Shown here in pieces: positions 47,190 through 59,272 of a DNA stretch of 64,000 bases (positions within the stretch are counted from its first letter, which is position 1; each line of letters starts with the position of its first letter). The stretch lies in contig NC_084668.1 in NCBI RefSeq assembly GCF_028389875.1, forward strand, positions 24,128,993-24,192,992, given 5' to 3'. The notes beneath the pieces were generated by a model that saw only the letters and a list, made by a program, of their open reading frames with translations, had not been told where the DNA came from and ran no database searches. The position numbers and the translations under genes were made by a program. The DNA is from Rhea pennata. Taxonomy: Eukaryota > Chordata > Aves > Rheiformes > Rheidae.

Positions 47190-47306
47190 GGAAAAGGAAA
47201 AAAAGGCACACTCCTGATTATAAATTTGGTCAGTATAAGCCCGGAGGAATAACCGTAATAAAAAGTTGCGAGCGCACGCAGCGAGGCAGAGGCGCAGCAG
47301 GGGGCA

Positions 47307-47430
47307 GAAAAATGCCCCCTCTTACGCAAGGCACCAGGACAGAGCGAGCGGCCAGCAGTGCCGGGGACCTCCTGCACCGAATGCCACCCCTGCCCCTCGG
47401 GGCAGGGCTTCCTCCTTCCACCCATGGGCA
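47307..47430. repeat. 124-bp dispersed direct repeat, copy A
   Basis: It aligns without gaps to 50,025-50,148, with about seven mismatches (roughly 94% identity). It starts GAAAAATGCCCCCTCTTA and ends CACCCATGGGCA. The flanks are unrelated. The family is not one I recognise, and no terminal repeats or target duplication are obvious. Confidence 0.85.
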
Positions 47431-48831
47431 GCAAAGCCCCGGGGCGGCACTACGCGGGACCTCAGCTCTGCAGCCGCGCTGCTCACCGCTAAGTCACGGG
47501 ATCTCTGCTTCGTGCAGAGCACGGAGCTGTCCCTGCAGCTCTGCAGTTAGAGGAAAGCTTTGGTTGTTGTCCTATATTTAGCAATGCACTCGAGTTTCTC
47601 ATAGCGTATTATTTGCTCTTGATCAGTGGGAAAGATCTTGTTTTAAGAAACGGACATTATGTTCAATTACTACCAGCTGATACTGTAAATGATCTGAAAT
47701 AGCAACTGATCCACACAGTAATAAATTTTACTTACTGACTTGGTTGACTACCAAGTTGCCTAGAACATTCAGTACTATGGAGTGTTGAAAAAGAGAACCG
47801 ATTCCCCCCAAAAGAGAAGAGGGACTAAAGGAATATCAGTACTTTGAAATCCAATATGTATTTCCTTGCATGCATTCTAGGCAGTGGTATAAATTATCAC
47901 TACTTTCAAAAAGCTAATGTAGAATCATCATATTTAATGAAGCTTGGGTCTGCAGAAAAAAGGATTAATGTAAGTAACGCATACATGTACACCAAAATCG
48001 AGGCGTCTGAGCTCCAAACAGAAAGGTCTGTATCACCCGAAATGCAGAAGGGTTTCCACAGCTGGCCACAGCAGTAGCAGCTGCTTTGCCCCTGCACGCA
48101 GGCAGGGTGAGAGCACATCCAAGCCCGTTTCCTGCTGAGGGTCAGTCGCTGTCAGCACTAGCTTTGCTATTAGAGGCCTCTGGCGCAGTCAGTCTGCAAC
48201 ACATCGTGTTAAAAAGAAATTTCATTTGAAACATAAAGTATAGGAGACAACCTCTGCTGCATTCTGCAAAGGCCCCTTGCTCTGCAAGACACCCATGTGA
48301 AGGGCAGTAAGAGAAGCCAGTGCTAAACTAAACTCTGGAAGTTTCAGATTAATGTTTGGTACCTCAAAAAATCTTTTTAAGAGCATTTGAAATACATAAA
48401 TCCTAAAAAGAATGAATGATCCCTATGTGGGATGGCCAGTGCGAACAGCTGGGCTGCAACTGCGCTGTTTGCATACGGTCAGCCATTTTCAGCTGCTGCT
48501 AGCCCCCCCTTGAACACATTGAGTCAGAGGCAGACAGACAGCTCACTGTGGTTAATCATTTCCTGTGTGATTAATTTCCAAGCAAAAAAAGAGGAAGGAA
48601 CAAACAGCAACTGCAGAAATAAAAAAGAATTGATAGAGCTCAAGGGGAAACTGCATGAAGTCACCAATCAAACTGTCGATCGTCCCTCTGCACATGGGGC
48701 CAGTCTTCCAAACCGTATTGATCTGACCTTCCAGAAGGTATTGCCTTCTGCTAAGGAGAGAAAGGAAAGTTTAAGAAATTTGAATTTGAGGAAATTAGGC
48801 TAGGTTACCAAGCAGGTAACTCACTCACTCT

Positions 48832-48832
<1 letters not shown>

Positions 48833-48867
<35 letters not shown>
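48833..48867. repeat. Poly(A) tract, 35 nt
   Basis: An uninterrupted run of 35 A after CTCACTCACTCTC, with no recognisable retroelement body. Confidence 0.9.
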
Positions 48868-48870
<3 letters not shown>

Positions 48871-50024
48871 AAGTAAAAAAATAAGATAATTGGAAAACAG
48901 TTTAAAAGCAGAATCATTTTCCCCCACAGAAAATGAAAAAATCAATATTATGCAGATTAAAATATTTTGCCAAGTGTTTTTTTGTAATGGAGTACAGAAA
49001 TATTTTGATTAAAAATATCACTACATTTGATGTCTTTTGAAATTTGTGCGGGTCTCCCTGCTCCCCTTTCGCCGTCCCGCTGGGGCGCGTCCTTGCGTCA
49101 ACAGCACACCACAGCACCGCTGGGGGCCGCAGAGGGTGCCGTGTTAAGCAAGTTGGTGCAGGAGTGCAGGAAGTTTTGCATGAGAAGCTTTAGAGGATGA
49201 TGAAGACATGGCTCCCACGCAACACCATGCAAATCCCAGCTGAAACATATCAGATGTTTTTCCTTTCTTTTTATCAAACCAAAAGCAAAGGCTTAATTTC
49301 TAAAGGTACAGAAACCTATAGATAAGTACATACAGATGTTTCTAAACCCCTAAAGGATTCAACCAGGACACCAAACTGAACCGAGGGCAGCAGACCTGAC
49401 CGCCCGGAAGAGGTATTGGTCTAGACGGTGAAGGAGAACATTTCGGAGATGCTGTGGACTCGGTCATCTGCGCACATCGTAACACACAACCTCTGCCAGG
49501 TACTGCGGTTGCCCTACACCAGATCCAGCTGCGCCGCGGGAGGGTAGTTGCACCCCCACCAAAGCAGAGTGGGGGTAAACCTCCCGAAGCCCGGGAGCTC
49601 GGAGGAGAGCGGCACCAAAAACACGACCCGTGGCATTTCTGGGTCTGTTAACATCAGCGACTGGCCTCTTGGGGATGGCTTCTGGCTGAAACCACACTCC
49701 TCCTGGTACAAGGATTACAAGACCGGGTTGTCTTCAAAAGGCATCAGAAGGGTGATAGGACGTAATTTTTTTACCCCATGCAGAGGAAGCTGTGGCAGCA
49801 TTAACATTGCGCACTTAAAACCACTTGCAGAGACCTAGATTGTCAAAAGAGAGACCAAGAGAGGAGAAGTTGTGTTGGATACATGAAACCTAGAGAAGTT
49901 CTGGGGAAGATGATGACGCTAGAGAGAGGAAGTCGATTTTTTTGAGGAGCTTTTCTACGTTTTTCAAAGAATCTCTCAATCATACCTGAAGTGATTGCTA
50001 TGAGTATGACTTTCTATCCAGACC

Positions 50025-50148
50025 GAAAAATGCCCCCTCTTATGCAAGGCAGCAGGACAGAGCGAGCGGCCAGCAGTGCCAGGGAGCTCCTGCACCAAAT
50101 GCCACCCCTGCCCCTCGGGACAGGGCTTCCTCCTTCCACCCATGGGCA
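50025..50148. repeat. 124-bp dispersed direct repeat, copy B
   Basis: Partner of the copy at 47,307-47,430, same orientation, 2.7 kb apart. Similarity ends abruptly on both sides. Confidence 0.85.
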
Positions 50149-50735
50149 TCAAAAGGCCCACGGAGGGATCGTGGGTGGCATACTTCATTCACAGGTGCCT
50201 GTGTGAAGCAGGGGGACTCTGGAGGCCCCCAGCCAGGACCCAGCACAATCTGGGAGCTGCACTTGGGCAAAACCAGTGCTGCCCCAGCTGGAGGCCACTA
50301 CGCGCTTCTGCCACCACTGGAGGCTGCAGTGGAGAAAAGGCAAAAGCGAGAGCATAGAGGTCCATAACAGGAACGCTCAGGGGAGTTCAGGGGAGGGGCG
50401 GAGGAGACAATCCCAAATTATCCCAGCGGTGTCAGCGATAAGTGAACTCTCAGATGCAGCTGGGAGGCGCAAGGAGCCGTAACAGCTAGCAGCGCTCCTG
50501 GTTTACTGCAAGTTGCGTCCAGCAAGCCAGATCTGTCAAAGGCAACCAGTGAAATCCAGTCGTACCGCATCTGTGGAAAATTACAGCTAGGAAATAGGCT
50601 CCTACAGTGTCAGAATGTTGTTTTAATCCAAGTATTTAAAAAAGCCTTTTCTTTCTCAGTGACAGAGTTTTCAAGAGGCGGTGACGGCTAGCTTTGGCGG
50701 ATTGCCCCTACTCACCAGCACCATCACTATTTTTT

Positions 50736-50749
50736 GGGGGGTGGGGGGG
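50736..50749 (+). repeat. G-rich tract (possible G-quadruplex)
   Basis: Six G, a T, then seven G on the plus strand after a T run. Confidence 0.6.
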
Positions 50750-50880
50750 AGTTTTGGTCATTGTGAGCATTTGGACATTGACTTGAGAGAAACTGGCAAT
50801 TTATGAGGAAATGCACCAAAGTCTTGCTCTCCCCGACTCGGTGGAAGTAGCTATTTCTTCCATCCAGTTCACGTTCCCGT

Positions 50881-51500
50881 AATGTCTTCAGCGGGGGCGC
50901 GCGGAGGTGGCGCGCAGGAGCGTTGCTGCGGGCTGCGGTGCCAAGAGTCTCCCCAGGTGCAGTCGCAGGGTCTCCCCAGGGGGACAGACCCTCAAGCCCG
51001 CGCCGCGACAGCGGCGCCCGCGTGGCCCCAGCCTGGCCAGAGCCTCACCGCCGCAGCGATCCCGTCCACCTCCAGCCCATGGCCGAGGCATCTGTTTGGG
51101 GCCTGATAACACCGCCCCATCCAAAACGTGCCGTGAAGAAAAGCCCAGCAGCAGCTTTGCCTTCTCTCCTGGGCAACAGCGATGCCAAAGGACCCGTCTG
51201 CTTGCACCCAAGCTTCTCCTGGAGCCGTCCAGAGCACAGCTCTCCGCAAGGCTCCACCACCTGCCGCCCACGGCGGCTCTGGGCCGACCACAGGGCTTGA
51301 GGGAAGGCAGAAGGCGCTGCTCCGGGCAGGCTGCCCAGCGGCACGAGTGCCGGACTCGCCGCGCGGCCAGGCGCAGCCCTGGAGCACAGCCCCGCGGCTG
51401 TCCAGCCCTCCCGGTTATGGCACCCCATCCGGCTGCAGGGACAGCGTCTCGGCGTCTGTGCTCTTCTGCACAGCCTTCTCCCACAAACTTCTGCAGTCCT
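50881..51500. promoter_or_regulatory. CpG-rich island of unknown target
   Basis: About 620 bp of GC- and CpG-rich DNA with long shadow frames on both strands. A moderate minus-strand donor, GGCG|GTGAGG, lies at about 51,049/51,048. It could be an alternative WIPF1 promoter or an unlinked regulatory island. Confidence 0.45.
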
Positions 51501-53437
51501 AAGCTCCACAAGCTGCTGGTAGGGTAAACAGGCCAATTTAGAAATTAAAATTTGCTCAGAATTGCCTGCAGCTTCGCTGAGCCCTAAAGCTGAAGAAATC
51601 ATTGCATTAAGTTATTCCTCTAAAGAACAAGACTTTTCTACTAGTGCCAAACTCGTCAACACGTCCACACAACACAGTGCCACTCAGCTTTCTGACTGGA
51701 CAGGCCAATTTGTGAAGACAGTAACATAATAACATGCATACCTAAATTGGTACATGGCACCAGGAAAGGATATTTCTCTCACATGTCACCCCTGCTGAAT
51801 GAGAGCATGGACTGGCCCTCGGATCCCCCAGTTCCTTAACGTGAAAATAACATAATGTTCACATTCACTTCCCTGCCTTTCGGCTTTTCGGTTGAGTAGA
51901 GGAGCTATATGTATATGTATTTTTGGATGCCATTGCTTTATGTAGCATGAAAGAAATTCTGTCATTTGAAACAAATTGACAGATATCTGGTAGATTTTTC
52001 TCCTCTCCTTACTGTTTCATGGTGTAACAAGCCAAAAAGTATCAGGAGTTAGGAATTAACCTGAATGTTTTTAGAAGGCTGGAGCTGTTGCAACATTGAG
52101 CCAGTGCAGTAAGAAATTGCAGGAATCAAACTCAGTGAAAGCACCCTGGAATTTTGCTGGTGGACCTGTGCTGACCGCTGTCCCCCACCATGGCACCACA
52201 AGTCCTCTTCACTGCAATGGCAATACGGAGAGGGCTTCTCTCCGCAAATCTGAGGGTGGGCTGGGAAGAGCCTGCCTAGGGTTACAGGCTGCGCAGACGC
52301 CCAAAACACCACAGTAATAACGTTGTGACCTGCGTAACTCCATTCCTGAAACTACCTTCGCTCATCTTTCTCTTCTGTACAACAGGAAGACAGGGAGCCT
52401 CAGCAAGAAAGGATTTTGCTATAACAAAAGCATATAGAAAAAGACCAAGGATCTCACGCTATGTCAGGCTATTCAACTTCCCAGTAAGCACAAATTCAGA
52501 ATTAGAACAACTGCTTAGAGCCCTTTTTAACACAGAGCATCATCTTCACCACAATCAACTGGATCTTACTAAATCTGCAGTGAACTATGACTAGTCTAAT
52601 AAAGCAAGCATCTATAAAATGCTGTTAAAATAAAATAGTTAAAGTAGTAACTACCTCTGAAGTGGAAATCTTTGAGGAATAAAAAGGCTAAACATATGGA
52701 ATGAATTTAAAACATTGTTTTCCAATCCCTGTCTCTTGTAAATATTACAATATTCTTGTAAAAATATAGACAAACTACAGCATACAGAAGAGATCTGTTC
52801 AAATTTCACATTAAAAGCCCAAAGAAAAAGTTAAGTGACTGGGGCAGTCAGCAGGGAAAGCACAACTGTATCAGCAAGAGCGCATTAGTTTTTACAGCCC
52901 AGGTGTCTACATGAATTACAGAGTAGCTTGAATATCTGTCATTAGAGGAGCAACCAAAGACTGATCTGTCCAGAGTGTGGGAAAAACAAAACAAAGCACA
53001 ACCCCAGATCTACATAATGTTCAGCCAAAGACAGTTCAGAAAAACGAATGCCACCTCAGAGCCAGATTATCATCAATAAAAGCCTCTGTTCAGTGTGGCA
53101 AGCCCCATAAATCAGTTTTGTGAGGAACAGGCAACTGTGTCAGGCAGAGTTTTTAATTAAAATAAATTTTCCTTTCCAAAAGCTAATTTTGTGTGATTTG
53201 AGGCTGCAAAGTGCTGAGACTCCAAACTTCCACTAAAACGGGTAGAAATGTAGAGTTTAATGTTACTCATCCCAGGTAGTGGAAAGGCCAGGCCATTTTT
53301 CAGGGGATCTGGAGAAGGCCTATCAGACTTTATGACTTTGCAGAAAATGTTTGAACTTTGAGACTATCGAACTTAAAAACCTTACGAAGAGTATCCCCAG
53401 AGAAGTCCCTTGATACCCCCCTCCGCGCAAGGCTTTG

Positions 53438-53484
53438 AGGCATAGGTAGAGGCATAGGTAGGTCGTTTGCCTCGCGAACGACCT
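53438..53484. repeat. 12-bp tandem duplication joined to an 8-bp inverted repeat
   Basis: AGGCATAGGTAG occurs at 53438-53449 and 53450-53461. It runs into AGGTCGTT (53460-53467), nine bases, then AACGACCT (53477-53484). Confidence 0.75.
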
Positions 53485-56400
53485 GGCGCAGTGACTAACG
53501 GGTCACACGTGCGCGTAAGCGATGCTCTAGAGGACCGCGGCAGTCAGCAGCCAGGGCCGACGCTGGCTCCCACCACGCTGCCTCGCGGACACGTATGGCT
53601 GGTGGAGCCGGGACCATAGCCACGACCTGCACTGAGATGCCCTCCCCTGTGCGCACCGCTGCTGGCATCCTGCATCAGGAGCTGGGGGACAACAAACCGC
53701 ACAGTACTGCTGCCACCCGTTCTCAAAGGCCCGAGACCCCCTGAAAAACTCCCCACCTCTTTCCCTCTGTGCCCTGCTCTGGGACCACAAACTGAACAGA
53801 AAGCCACAGGCTGGACCTTACAGACTGGCTAGATACCAAATGTGGACTTGTTCTGCATAAAACTTGTGATCCTTGGGTCCACAAACTTTCTCCAACTTCA
53901 GATATAAAAAGCTATAAAATAGCATATGATCTACCACTTAAATGTTTATTTCAATAATACGGCTATGGAAATTTTTAGGTCTTTGTAGACTCTGATGGGC
54001 TTTATAAAACATTTTTCTTTTATAATTCACATTTCAAAAGGAATTAATGCAAGTTTTCAAATAAAGGTAAGTTAAAATGGAAAAATTTCAGCTTACTGAG
54101 GTGTAAACAAACATATACAAAATACACTATTCACTTCCCCCCCCAAAAAAACCTTAAAATTTTGTTTCTTTATTTACTTTGAATGGTGATTTAACAAAGA
54201 TCCTCTTTTGAGAATAGCTACAAAATGAAACTTTCTCATATGTAATTTATGTAACAGCTAGCTTACAGTTATTAAAATGAACATCAGTTTTAAAGCTTGA
54301 AAACCCCAAAGCATGTGTAGTCAGGCAACGTACCCTGGGCATTGCACATGCAAGGATTGGGATGGCAAAGTCCCCATTTACACAAGCAATCAAAGCCCCT
54401 CTGAATGTCCTTCCTCTGAGGCTTGGCCTGCCCTGCATTTCATACTAAGGCTGAGAAAGCTTTTTGGTGGGCTGCTATGGTTTCCATAATTATTCTTGAA
54501 GGTTCTCAGCAATATAAACACACACCCGTGGAAAGAGATTTTAAAATCAGGATGAAAATGAAAAAGGGGAGGGGAAAGTGGAGGCAAATGGTAATCTGAA
54601 ATAAACAAAGTTGCCTTTAGCAAGCAACCCCCTTGCAAACCCAGTACTTCAGTCTCCTCCTCTTAACGCTGAAGTTACCCTTACCTCACCCCAAACCACT
54701 CAGATACTAGGTGTCTAAGTCGTAATCTTCTTTTCGGAAGGCACTACAAAACTCTGAAAAAAAAATCTATCCAAAGCAATCCAAAAATCCAAAACTGAAG
54801 GTGAATTAAGGACAAAAGATTAACTTTTTACATCTCAACTCACATTTTTCTTTGAAATGAGTGCATTTAAAAACAACAACAAAAAGCAACAGTATTGAAA
54901 CACACAGTGCAGAAACACTATTTCATGTATGAATTTACATGATCACCTAATATCCTGGCAGTACTGGCAAATGATGTGTTGTTCTAAGCCATATAAAAAT
55001 AAGCCCAGAATATTATGTTCCTGCACCATCAGATTACTTGCCTGCTAGGAATCCAGCAAAAAGCTTCTCCTGTAACTTGTTTCACAGAAATTAATAGAGG
55101 AAGTAATATGTTATTCCTATCAAAAAACTCTGTACAATAAGACAACTCAAAAACTATCTTTAAATGTCTTCAAAAAAACTAATAGATCAGGTAACCATTA
55201 AGGTTAAGGTTTAAGGTTACCCTTGTTCAGTTCTTTGTACCATACGTAAAGCTTACCAACCTTTTATTATTTTACATCATACATGCATTAACTATGTTAA
55301 TCCACTGCCTTAGTTAATATAGCAAGAACAGCTTGATTTTAAAAGTCTTTTCTTTTTTAATATATATAAGTAAAATCATAGCAGTTCCTATCACCTAAGC
55401 ATAGCTATGTATGAATTCCTGTTATAGTTTCACTCCAGAGCTACAAAGGCTTTTACCAGCAGGAGATACAGTTTGAAAGGAGAATTTATCACATATATTC
55501 AAATTAATGAGCACTGTCTGTTCAGACTTCAGGGCTAAAGCTGACTGCCAGCCAGGAGGTGAAGAGCTCTTGCTTCCTTGTACAACACCAAACAACTGAA
55601 GGCATCATACACTTTGTTCTGGGTTGGCCAGGACTCGTCCACCTCCAAGACTGGCTACGGGAGCAAAGGGGCTCCTACAAAATGGAAATACATATGGAAA
55701 TGCTGCAGAGGATCTCCTGTTCTGCACTCACTGGTCTGAGGAACAGCAGCTGCAGCATGAACCAACGGTTTGGTGCAGCCCTGCAGCAGGAGCACCCATC
55801 CTGCATGAGGCAGAGGCAAGGTGGAAGAGCAAAGGCAGGAGGGTGCTGGGGACACTCTTGCTGTCCAGACAGCGCACAGAGGAGTGCCAGAGCAGCCTTG
55901 TGAATCCAAGCCACAGGAGGGAAGCGGAACCAGCAGATTCACTTTTATGGAGCTCCCCAGGCAAGGATCCTGCAGTCCCACTGGCTGCTGCTTCCGACTA
56001 TCATTTAGAGGAGGAGCGGAGGAAGGACAGACCCCTGAAGTTCTGCCTCCACTGTTTGGATTTAGTCTGGCTCTCTGTGAAGCAATAAAAATTTAACCCA
56101 CAGTGCACTGAATACCTCTCCATGTGTAATGGGAGAGACCTCAGCCTTCAGCATCTGAGCTTGCGTGTGTGCAAGTCACCACAACGCTCGTGTACTGTTC
56201 CTATCACTGACAATTTCCATTTGGTCCAAACTGGAAAACATCCTGCGTAATACAAGGATTTTTTTTTGTTAAATATTTCCAGTGCTGCCTTTTGGCAAGA
56301 AAAAAACGTCAAAAGTCACTGGGAAAAGGAAGGTACAGCTAAGAGATGTTTCAGTTATTTTCTAAATAAGCTGCCAAAACACAAAGAGTAAAATCCAGCC

Positions 56401-57388
56401 AGTGCTAATATTCTTCATGTTTACACCACTGTAAGCTAGAGGACTGACCAACCTCAATTACATTGTTTCATTTACTTCCTCAAATACATCGTGTTTTTAT
56501 GTTTATGTACGACAAAAATTTAATTCAAAATGGCTTTGTAAAGTCATTTTTACATATATTTTGGAGTTTGATCTAGTTTTGCAGGCAGGCCATGATATTT
56601 ACGGAATCTAGCCCCACGAGGAGAGATAGCACTGAAACCGAGGGCTTGGTTTTTACAGCTGGCACTTCAACTGAAGGCTCAGGCTTGACATTTGGGTCAT
56701 GCCATTTGCACACAAGCACCTCAGAACTCACAGTACACAGCTGCAGCAGATGACGCCAATCTAAACAGCCAGGGTAAGGGCACACAGTTCAGCTCTCCAT
56801 ATTAATCTAATGCTTCCACTGTCCAGGTAAGAGCCTTATAACTAAAGCTAGATGCTGAATATTTCATCTTTAATATATGCTTCTCCACTTATTTTGTCAG
56901 CTATCTAACTGATGACAAGGTTCAAGTTCTATTTCCTATCAGTCTGTGGTTCTTTTAAACTCAAAGACGTTCTAAAGTTGTATTAAAGAGTCTCTACTAA
57001 CTCAGCCTGCAAATTTAGACTCCTTGTTCCGTCTAGATTGGCACTAAATGCTGCATTTATGTACGTTGATATACTATAGACATCTTTGAGCACCGATCAG
57101 TGGATGCACGAGGCGACTTGGTGCCGCTAGAGCTGCTGCCAGGAGGACATAGCTGCTGACACGCAAGGCCCAAAGTCCCGTAAAGGGGACTAGTTTAAGG
57201 CATGGCACAAACCAAGCCCCAGCCAACCAAAGACAACAAAGCAAAAACGCCCTTTTCCTTTCCTCCACGGCTCTGATTACAGAGCTCTTTGCTCCAGTTT
57301 ATTGCAGAGCTCACGTTGGAAATAACTTTTTACAGCTGCACACAGCAAGTACTTAGCTAGCAAGTAAAGAAGAGAAGCTGGAAAGAAT

Positions 57389-57460
57389 GATTATTAATGG
57401 ATTCTGCCAAAAAAAGGCAGGGCAGATTATTAATGGATTCTGCCAAAAAAAGGCAGGGCA
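57389..57460. repeat. Perfect 2 x 36-bp tandem duplication
   Basis: Units 57389-57424 and 57425-57460 are identical. Each holds the hairpin TGCC-A7-GGCA. Zero divergence implies a recent duplication or an assembly doubling. Confidence 0.9.
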
Positions 57461-58745
57461 AAGTCTTTCATGGATTAACAGCAAGAACTAGCTAATCTTT
57501 CTCTGAAGAAGGAGGAGACTTATTTTGCATTACTTTCCTGAGAAAGAAGCCAGAGCAGCCACGTTACCTACCGCAGCTACCCTGGTCCCATATGGAATAA
57601 TACAGCAGAACAATAACACTTCTCATTTGTGAGCTTGGTAAAGTCCATACATGTTTTTAAAAAACAAAAAACAACAACAAAAAAAGAGGATTTGCCAAAA
57701 TCAGTTAGGTAAAAGCAAGCAATTTCATTCAGCTATATGTGTCTTACTTTAAATACGTAAGACCTCCGTCTTACAATGAGCTTCAACAATCAAGTGTTTC
57801 CTTGGGGAAAGCGCAGTCAAAGGCAATCCATCACATTAGTGTCTGCCCTGAAAGGCACTGATTTACCGGAAGGGCTCAGAGGACTGTAGTGACATCACAT
57901 ATGAGGTCATATCTGCCTTTACTGTTCTGCTCTCCTCCCTTCTCAGTCAGATCATGCTAGGGGGTCAGCTCAAGTTCTTGCTTGAGTTAGAGGCAACAGC
58001 TCCTACTGACCAGTCCACTTGGACCTGCAAGCCATTGCTCAGAGAGGGGCAAGGTACCACTGCTCAGCTGCGCAGGGACTGTCAATGCTTCCTAGTTCCT
58101 GCTAAATTTTTGTAAGCAGTACCCAGCAAGTATCTCACCTTTGTGTCAGATGGCAGCTCTGAGCCAGTCTGTTCCACTGTCCATGCAGGAACCCAGTGGG
58201 ATCCCAGGGAACAGCTGAGTTTGGAGGCATTTTGCCTCTGTGCAAGGGAGTAGATCTAGCCAAGCTCCTGTGGTATTCAGAATGCAGTCTTTTGCACAAA
58301 AAGTAGTAGTTTGGTGCTGTTTAATCTAAAAAAAGGGATGGCACAGTACACCACTGCCATGAAAAAAAAAATACCCACAAAACCAAATGTAGCCACATAG
58401 CATTCTTCAATACTTGCATTTCCCCTTTTGAAAATACTTAATTGACAAGCCCTTGTATTCCACATGGCTGTTCAAATTCATCCTTACTAGTGCTAGTCTG
58501 CCAAAAGCTCAAAGGAGTAGGCAAGTCAACCACTTCAGACTGCAATGGTCAATGCAGTTCTGAAACAGCAGGCATTTGCGCACAGCAGCCAATTTCTCTT
58601 TTATTTTCTTTGCAATAGAACTAGTTATTACTGTTGTTAAACCCTAGCTAAAGTTAGCATCACATCTGCTGAATCCTTTAAAATACGGCTGAAACCTTGA
58701 CCAAACTGGCCAAACAGTTTGGCTAGCATATGCAGCTGGGCTGGA

Positions 58746-58784
58746 TTATTTAAAATAAGCCCAAGCTGGGCTTATTTTAAATAA
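58746..58784. repeat. Perfect 18-bp inverted repeat, 3-nt loop
   Basis: Arms TTATTTAAAATAAGCCCA and TGGGCTTATTTTAAATAA flank AGC. The arms are exact reverse complements; complementarity stops immediately outside. Confidence 0.9.
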
Positions 58785-59045
58785 GGTTGGAGACTGAGTT
58801 TAGCATATAACTCAGTAGTTTGTCACAGTACACAGTACAGTGAACTTGTCATATTTGGTGACTCCCAAATTAGAAGAGTAAAATCTCTTCAAGATACTCA
58901 GCAGCAGCATGTCACCCGCCCTCCTTGAGAAGTGAAGTACTGGATATATGGTACCATGCATCCAAAAGTGTTTATTGCCTTTAAAGTAACTAATTAGCTT
59001 TCATCAATAGCCAGAGAAATTTAAAGTTACTGTCAACGAAGAGAT

Positions 59046-59272
59046 TGAAATACAGAACAACAAACAATAGGGCTGGAAGAGAGCATCTATTCTTGACTTC
59101 CTCTAAGCTGCAATCTATTGTTTTTATCGTTCCTGACAGGTGTTTATTTCTCCTCTTAAAAAGCTACACAATGGTAAATTCTGTAAAACATCTCAGTCCT
59201 CTATTACAGTACTTCATCAGCCTTACAGCTAGTGAAGTTTTTTCCAATAACTAATCTAATCCCTCTTTTCTG
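59046..59272 (+). mobile_element. Ancient CR1/L3-type LINE 3' remnant
   Basis: AGGGCTGGAAGAGAGCATCT near the start resembles the CR1 'gggctggaagagacct' segment. CTATTACAGTACTTCATCAG, CCTTACAGCTAGTGAAGTTT and TTTCCAATAACTAATCTAAT follow the CR1/L3 tail 'cagtgcttcaccaccctta...gaaagtttttcctaatatctaacct'. It is diverged and followed by an 18-nt T run (59,273-59,290). Confidence 0.7.

Larger units (their letters stand above)
46481..50880. other. Upstream or 5'-intronic region of WIPF1
   Basis: No coding exon was recognised. It contains poly(A) runs (47,168-47,189 and 48,833-48,867), one pair of a 124-bp direct repeat (47,307-47,430 and 50,025-50,148), and GC-richer patches at 47,260-47,530 and 49,050-49,135. 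If WIPF1 has more distal first exons, as in mammals, this is intron. Confidence 0.6.
51501..59045. other. Region upstream of WIPF1 coding exons, no gene seen
   Basis: Seven kilobases with no recognisable coding exon. It holds a small CpG patch with nested repeats (53,438-53,484), a GC-richer open stretch ending in AATAAA (55,540-56,090, plus strand), a 36-bp tandem duplication (57,389-57,460) and a perfect 18-bp hairpin (58,746-58,784). Confidence 0.6.

Noticed and set aside
50888..51602. Frames of about 125-207 codons on both strands at 51 kb
   Set aside because: Overlapping frames in a CpG-rich block with no recognisable domain.
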